In this document: piece after piece, positions 8,167 through 10,500 of the stretch | Layout of the letters: the number at the start of each line of letters is the position of its first letter | Numbering within the stretch: the stretch's first letter is position 1 | Source: JAHEEL01 sp039715165 | GTDB lineage: Bacteria > Actinomycetota > Acidimicrobiia > Spongiisociales > UBA5794 | DNA length: 10,500 nt | Reading direction: 5' to 3' | NCBI GenBank assembly: GCA_039715165.1 | Contig: JBDLHX010000084.1 | Coordinates: 1-10,500, forward strand | The notes under the pieces: model-generated | Database searches by the model: none | What the model was told of the DNA's origin: nothing | Seen by the model: the letters and a program-made list of their open reading frames with translations, nothing else | Position numbers and translations under genes: made by a program

Positions 8167-8172
8167 ATCGTA
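8167..8172 (-). promoter_or_regulatory. Weak -10 candidate for the membrane-protein operon
   Basis: TACGAT is the only TANNNT hexamer on the minus strand between 8043 and 8250. No TTGACA-like hexamer stands 16-19 nt upstream and there is no extended -10 TG. If used, the leader would be roughly 115-120 nt. The TGGGGA inverted repeat at 8197-8212 would then sit near -35 to -50, a position suited to an operator. Confidence 0.2.
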
Positions 8173-8196
8173 CGCTCTAGGATCTCCCGACGTACA

Positions 8197-8212
8197 TGGG
8201 GAATCGTCCCCA
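8197..8212. repeat. Short inverted repeat TGGGGA-N4-TCCCCA
   Basis: Six paired bases around a 4-nt centre (ATCG on the plus strand). It lies in the gap upstream of the giant membrane protein gene. It may be a regulator binding site or a transcript hairpin; no partner regulator can be named. Confidence 0.4.
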
Positions 8213-8253
8213 CCCTGATTCCTGCTGAGACGACGCGTACGTCTGTGGCTGGT

Positions 8254-8282
8254 GTGTCGGGATCTCGTGGAGACCCCGACAC
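8254..8282 (-). terminator. Strong hairpin after the secreted-protein gene
   Basis: GTGTCGGG (8254-8261) pairs fully with CCCGACAC (8275-8282); inside, after one mismatch, TCTC (8263-8266) pairs with GAGA (8270-8273) around a 3-nt loop. The hairpin begins 9 nt after the TAG stop at 8292-8294 on the minus strand. It lacks the U-run of a classic intrinsic terminator, which is common for proposed terminators in GC-rich actinobacteria. It separates the secreted-protein gene from the membrane-protein operon. Confidence 0.65.
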
Positions 8283-8291
8283 GAATATCCG

Positions 8292-9125
8292 CTACGAAAG
8301 CGAGTTCCTCCGACGCTGGTCGTGTGGAACGGACACGGTCACCTCACACGTGCCGGTGTTGCCGAGATGGTCTGCGCTCGCGTATGTGAGCGTGTAGACC
8401 CTCGTTCCGAGTCTTCCCGATCGTTTGGCGAGCATGCTGCCGTCGATGTCGGCTTCGCCAAGTTCGAACCCTTGGATTCCCGTGTCGGCATCCCCGTACG
8501 AGTCAGCAATGGCATCCAGCCAGAAGTCCGCTGGACCCGACACCTCGTCAACGGCGGTTACCGCTGTCGCAACATCGATGAACCGGTTGTTGGGTGCCCA
8601 CAACTCCTCGGGAGATGCAGAGCAGGACATGACCGGCGGTTCCTTGTCGATGAGGACCTCCACCGGTTCGACCTTGGTCTCGGACGCTCCGCTGGTGTTG
8701 GTGCTGTAGAACGACACTGTCGTTCCCGCGGTTCCATCCACGACGAACGGTCCCGTGTATGGCTGGCAGACACCGGGCGCCGCATCCGGGGTGCACAGTT
8801 CGTCTCCGACGCCATAGAAGGTGTCGCGTACGCCCGCCTCCTTGATCGGGTTGTATGCGTGGAGTGTCACCTCGACATCCGTGTTCACCCAGGTGTCGAA
8901 GGTGTATGGCTGGCCGGCGGCGAGGCGATCGTCGATGAACGCCAAACTCACGAGACCCGTTTCGAACCCGGCCACTGCCTGCACGTCGTAGGTGCGCGAG
9001 TCCGATGTGGCCGCGGCTTCAGCTGCGGTGGCCGGTCCTGTGATCCCGATCAAAGCGAATACAGTCAATGCGATCGTCATGAGACGAGGCAGTCGCGTGC
9101 GGCTGCCGGAGCACCTTTGCTTCAT
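8292..9125 (-). CDS. Secreted protein with C-terminal Ig/HYR-like module (277 aa)
   Basis: The N-terminus is a signal peptide: basic residues (K2, R4, R9, R11, R14), a hydrophobic core (about 15-30, MTIALTVFALIGITG) and a likely cut near ATAA35. The middle part (about 44-158) is Thr/Asp/Gly-rich, predicted beta, with C111 and C120 close enough for a disulfide. Residues about 160-270 form a module that begins DKEPPVMSC and contains LWAPNNRFIDV, RVYTLTYASAD and a final VSVPHDQ; this resembles the Ig/HYR-like repeat found in many secreted actinobacterial and environmental proteins, with C168 and C260 as a probable disulfide. No catalytic site is visible, and there is no LPXTG anchor or C-terminal helix, so I expect release or wall association. 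The ATG at 9125 is chosen for the signal peptide and GGGGA (9133-9137) 7 nt upstream; the frame open to 9299 would overlap the regulator gene. It has its own promoter candidate and a hairpin on each side. Confidence 0.85.
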   Translation of the reverse strand: MKQRCSGSRTRLPRLMTIALTVFALIGITGPATAAEAAATSDSRTYDVQAVAGFETGLVSLAFIDDRLAAGQPYTFDTWVNTDVEVTLHAYNPIKEAGVRDTFYGVGDELCTPDAAPGVCQPYTGPFVVDGTAGTTVSFYSTNTSGASETKVEPVEVLIDKEPPVMSCSASPEELWAPNNRFIDVATAVTAVDEVSGPADFWLDAIADSYGDADTGIQGFELGEADIDGSMLAKRSGRLGTRVYTLTYASADHLGNTGTCEVTVSVPHDQRRRNSLS

Positions 9126-9137
9126 GTTCCCTTCCCC

Positions 9138-9161
9138 GGTCCTGCTTGGGGCTACAGGACC
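9138..9161 (-). promoter_or_regulatory. 5'-leader hairpin abutting the Shine-Dalgarno
   Basis: GGTCCTG and CAGGACC form a 7-bp perfect stem with a 10-nt loop. On the minus strand the hairpin ends exactly one base before the GGGGA Shine-Dalgarno of the secreted-protein gene. It falls within the leader predicted from the promoter at 9179-9207. It could stabilise the mRNA, modulate ribosome access, or act as an upstream terminator, though no U-run follows. Confidence 0.5.
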
Positions 9162-9178
9162 AAAGCACTCTGTGTGGC

Positions 9179-9207
9179 AGGCTAGATGGCGGATCAGGCG
9201 ATGTGAA
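9179..9207 (-). promoter_or_regulatory. Promoter candidate of the secreted-protein gene
   Basis: On the minus strand TTCACA (9202-9207) and TAGCCT (9179-9184) are separated by exactly 17 nt, a near-consensus -35 and a TANNNT -10. Transcription would start near 9172, giving a leader of about 47 nt with the hairpin at 9138-9161. It lies between the regulator stop (9259) and the secreted-protein start. Confidence 0.5.
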
Positions 9208-9258
9208 GGGGCTCTTCGGGAAGCATTGTGCTGCCCGGTCCCGTATGTGGTCTGACAC

Positions 9259-10500
9259 CTACACGCTCGCGAGGCGATCCCTTGGCTCGTCGAGAGCAAG
9301 TTCCATCAGCTGCTCGTATCCCATGCGGCCACCCTCCTGAGATACCAGCGTGAACTGCTCATCCCCGAGTTTGCCACGGCAGTAGGCCTCCATCGGCTCG
9401 TAGATGGTCGGGTCGAGGCCGTAGACAGGAGCGTTACGCCGAGATGCGCCGAAGAGCAGCGCTGCTCGGCGTGGGGTCTTGCGGGCCACGGCGACCTGAC
9501 CGAGGTCACGCAGCCCCATGCGGAACCAGTTCTCAAGACCAGCGTCTAGGCCGCGCGTCACAGCACGTTGGAGCGTTGATGTTGCCTCATCGAGCCTTCC
9601 CTGAGCAAGGAACACTTCTGCGAGGTTGACGAGTGCGGCTGCCTCCCACCCGGATCCCGCTGCGAGGGCGGCAACATCGAGTGCGTACCGCTCGGCCGCG
9701 ACGAGATCGCGCTGGCGCATTGCGATCACGGACAGAGGGTTCATCACGGTCTGGCTGGCAGTGTCCCCGAACTCGCGGAACAGCGCCTGTGCCTCCTCTG
9801 AGTATCGCCTGGCATCGTCAAGGGACTGGCCCGAGAACAGGAATGCGAATCCAAGCAACGCCAGCGGGTCCGCTCGCAGCCACGGATCGCCGATGTCGTC
9901 GCAAATGGCGAGTGCTTCTGTGGCGCACCGATGAGCAGTCTGGAAGTCGCCGACCTGGATGGCGACATGTCCCCGGCCCCACAGGGCGTTGATGAGCGTT
10001 CGCTGATGTGCGCCGTCTCTGACGAGGGCAACGGCAGCCTCGATCTGGTACAGCGCCTCGTGCTCATCACCGAGGACATTCGCGGCGAAACCGACGCAGC
10101 TCCGCGCTGAAGCTACAAGATGGTTGGGTACTCCTTCGATTTCGGTGATCATCGCTTTCCCCCACTTGGCTGCATCCACCGGATTGCCCGTTCGGTACCA
10201 GAAGTGCAGGAGGCCGGGGGCGACTCGCAGTGTCTCAGAACGGGGCCACCGTGGCAGTGTCCAGTCGAGCGCGGCCTTGATGTCTGGGGCAACGGCACTG
10301 AGTCGTGGAATCCAATCTGCGAATCCCGGAGAAGAGATTGTGTCAGTGGCTTGAAGAATGAGGTCGAAGATGTACCGGGCATGAGCATCGCGGGCTTCTG
10401 CTGTTCGATCCTGTTCGCGGAGGTGGCCCAATCCGTACTCGCGAACGATCACGGGCAGCCTGTAGCGGGCAACGTCGCTGTCGGAACCTGAGACGAAAAC
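9259..10500 (-). CDS. C-terminal part of an AfsR/LuxR-like ATPase regulator with TPR-like repeats (partial)
   Basis: The frame is open through the right edge, so the 5' end lies outside; 413 codons are seen. The visible part starts with VARYRLPVIVREYGLGHLRE (residues about 10-29), the conserved stretch after the winged-helix part of the NTPase in COG3903-type STAND regulators. It continues with DIKAALDWTL and a TPR-like helical array (ALWGRGHVAIQVGDFQTA, ALVNLAEVFLAQGRLDEA), and ends in the family's typical tail: LLFGASRR (from about 348), GLDPTIYEPMEA, KLGDEQF and YEQLMELALDEP. Such proteins couple nucleotide-dependent oligomerisation to transcription or cyclase output. The protein ends 13 residues after that tail with no C-terminal LuxR HTH, so any output domain must be at the unseen N-terminus (SARP, winged helix or guanylate-cyclase). 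The GTG at 10452 is internal, not a start: 16 further in-frame codons show conserved family residues. Its relation to the downstream secreted protein is unknown. Confidence 0.85.
   Translation of the reverse strand, partial: VFVSGSDSDVARYRLPVIVREYGLGHLREQDRTAEARDAHARYIFDLILQATDTISSPGFADWIPRLSAVAPDIKAALDWTLPRWPRSETLRVAPGLLHFWYRTGNPVDAAKWGKAMITEIEGVPNHLVASARSCVGFAANVLGDEHEALYQIEAAVALVRDGAHQRTLINALWGRGHVAIQVGDFQTAHRCATEALAICDDIGDPWLRADPLALLGFAFLFSGQSLDDARRYSEEAQALFREFGDTASQTVMNPLSVIAMRQRDLVAAERYALDVAALAAGSGWEAAALVNLAEVFLAQGRLDEATSTLQRAVTRGLDAGLENWFRMGLRDLGQVAVARKTPRRAALLFGASRRNAPVYGLDPTIYEPMEAYCRGKLGDEQFTLVSQEGGRMGYEQLMELALDEPRDRLASV

Larger units (their letters stand above)
8043..8253. other. 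Non-coding gap with inverted repeats upstream of the giant gene
   Basis: No gene is seen. Features on the minus strand are a TACGAT -10-like box at 8167-8172 (no convincing -35), a 6-bp inverted repeat with 4-nt loop at 8197-8212 (TGGGGA/TCCCCA), a 5-bp inverted repeat AGACG/CGTCT at 8228-8244, a perfect 10-bp palindrome GAGCGCGCTC at 8043-8052 touching the start codon, and a TTGACT hexamer at 8104-8109 without a matching -10. The promoter of the membrane-protein operon is expected here, but the sequence does not single out one site. Confidence 0.4.

Noticed and set aside
8322..9185. 287-codon plus-strand frame antisense to the secreted-protein gene
   Set aside because: The minus-strand frame has a signal peptide, ordered Cys pairs and a known module ending; the plus frame shows none of these and no ribosome binding site.
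9126..9299. N-terminal extension of the secreted protein to 9299
   Set aside because: It would overlap the regulator gene, bury the signal peptide and ignore the Shine-Dalgarno before 9125.

Overview
The window looks like chromosomal DNA of a GC-rich actinobacterium (Actinomycetota, possibly Acidimicrobiia). This rests on the G+C-rich third codon positions, the frequent GTG starts, the protein families present (an SCO7613-like giant membrane protein, DUF805, an AfsR/LuxR-like ATPase-TPR regulator) and a secreted protein ending in an extracellular module that carries 'VPHDQ'. The species cannot be fixed from sequence alone. All six genes I accept lie on the minus strand, so the window reads right to left.

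Right part (10500 to about 8250). First comes the C-terminal part of a large regulator, cut by the right edge. It has the linker and TPR-like tail of AfsR/LuxR-type STAND ATPases and no C-terminal HTH. A 133-bp gap follows with a good promoter candidate (TTCACA-N17-TAGCCT) and a 7-bp hairpin that directly abuts the ribosome binding site. Next is a 277-aa secreted protein with a signal peptide and a C-terminal Ig/HYR-like module. A strong imperfect hairpin starts 9 nt after its stop codon and probably ends this transcript.

Central part (8291 to 1199). A 249-bp gap with several inverted repeats precedes what is probably a three-gene operon. The first gene encodes a 1707-aa membrane protein: a disordered Pro-rich N-terminus followed by dozens of hydrophobic segments. 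The second is a PrsW-family intramembrane protease that starts within the stop codon of the first (GTGA overlap). The third, 25 nt after the -2 strand stop of the protease gene region (44 intervening nt in all), is a zinc-ribbon plus DUF805 membrane protein with a near-perfect Shine-Dalgarno. All three products are membrane proteins, which suggests a shared envelope role. No substrate can be assigned from sequence.

Left part (1198 to 1). A 320-aa soluble P-loop NTPase or kinase-like protein of unknown function, possibly expressed from a leaderless transcript, is followed by about 140 bp in which I see nothing.

I find no RNA genes, mobile elements or CRISPR. The most unusual item is the giant membrane protein coupled to a PrsW protease. 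Everything about its function is inference.
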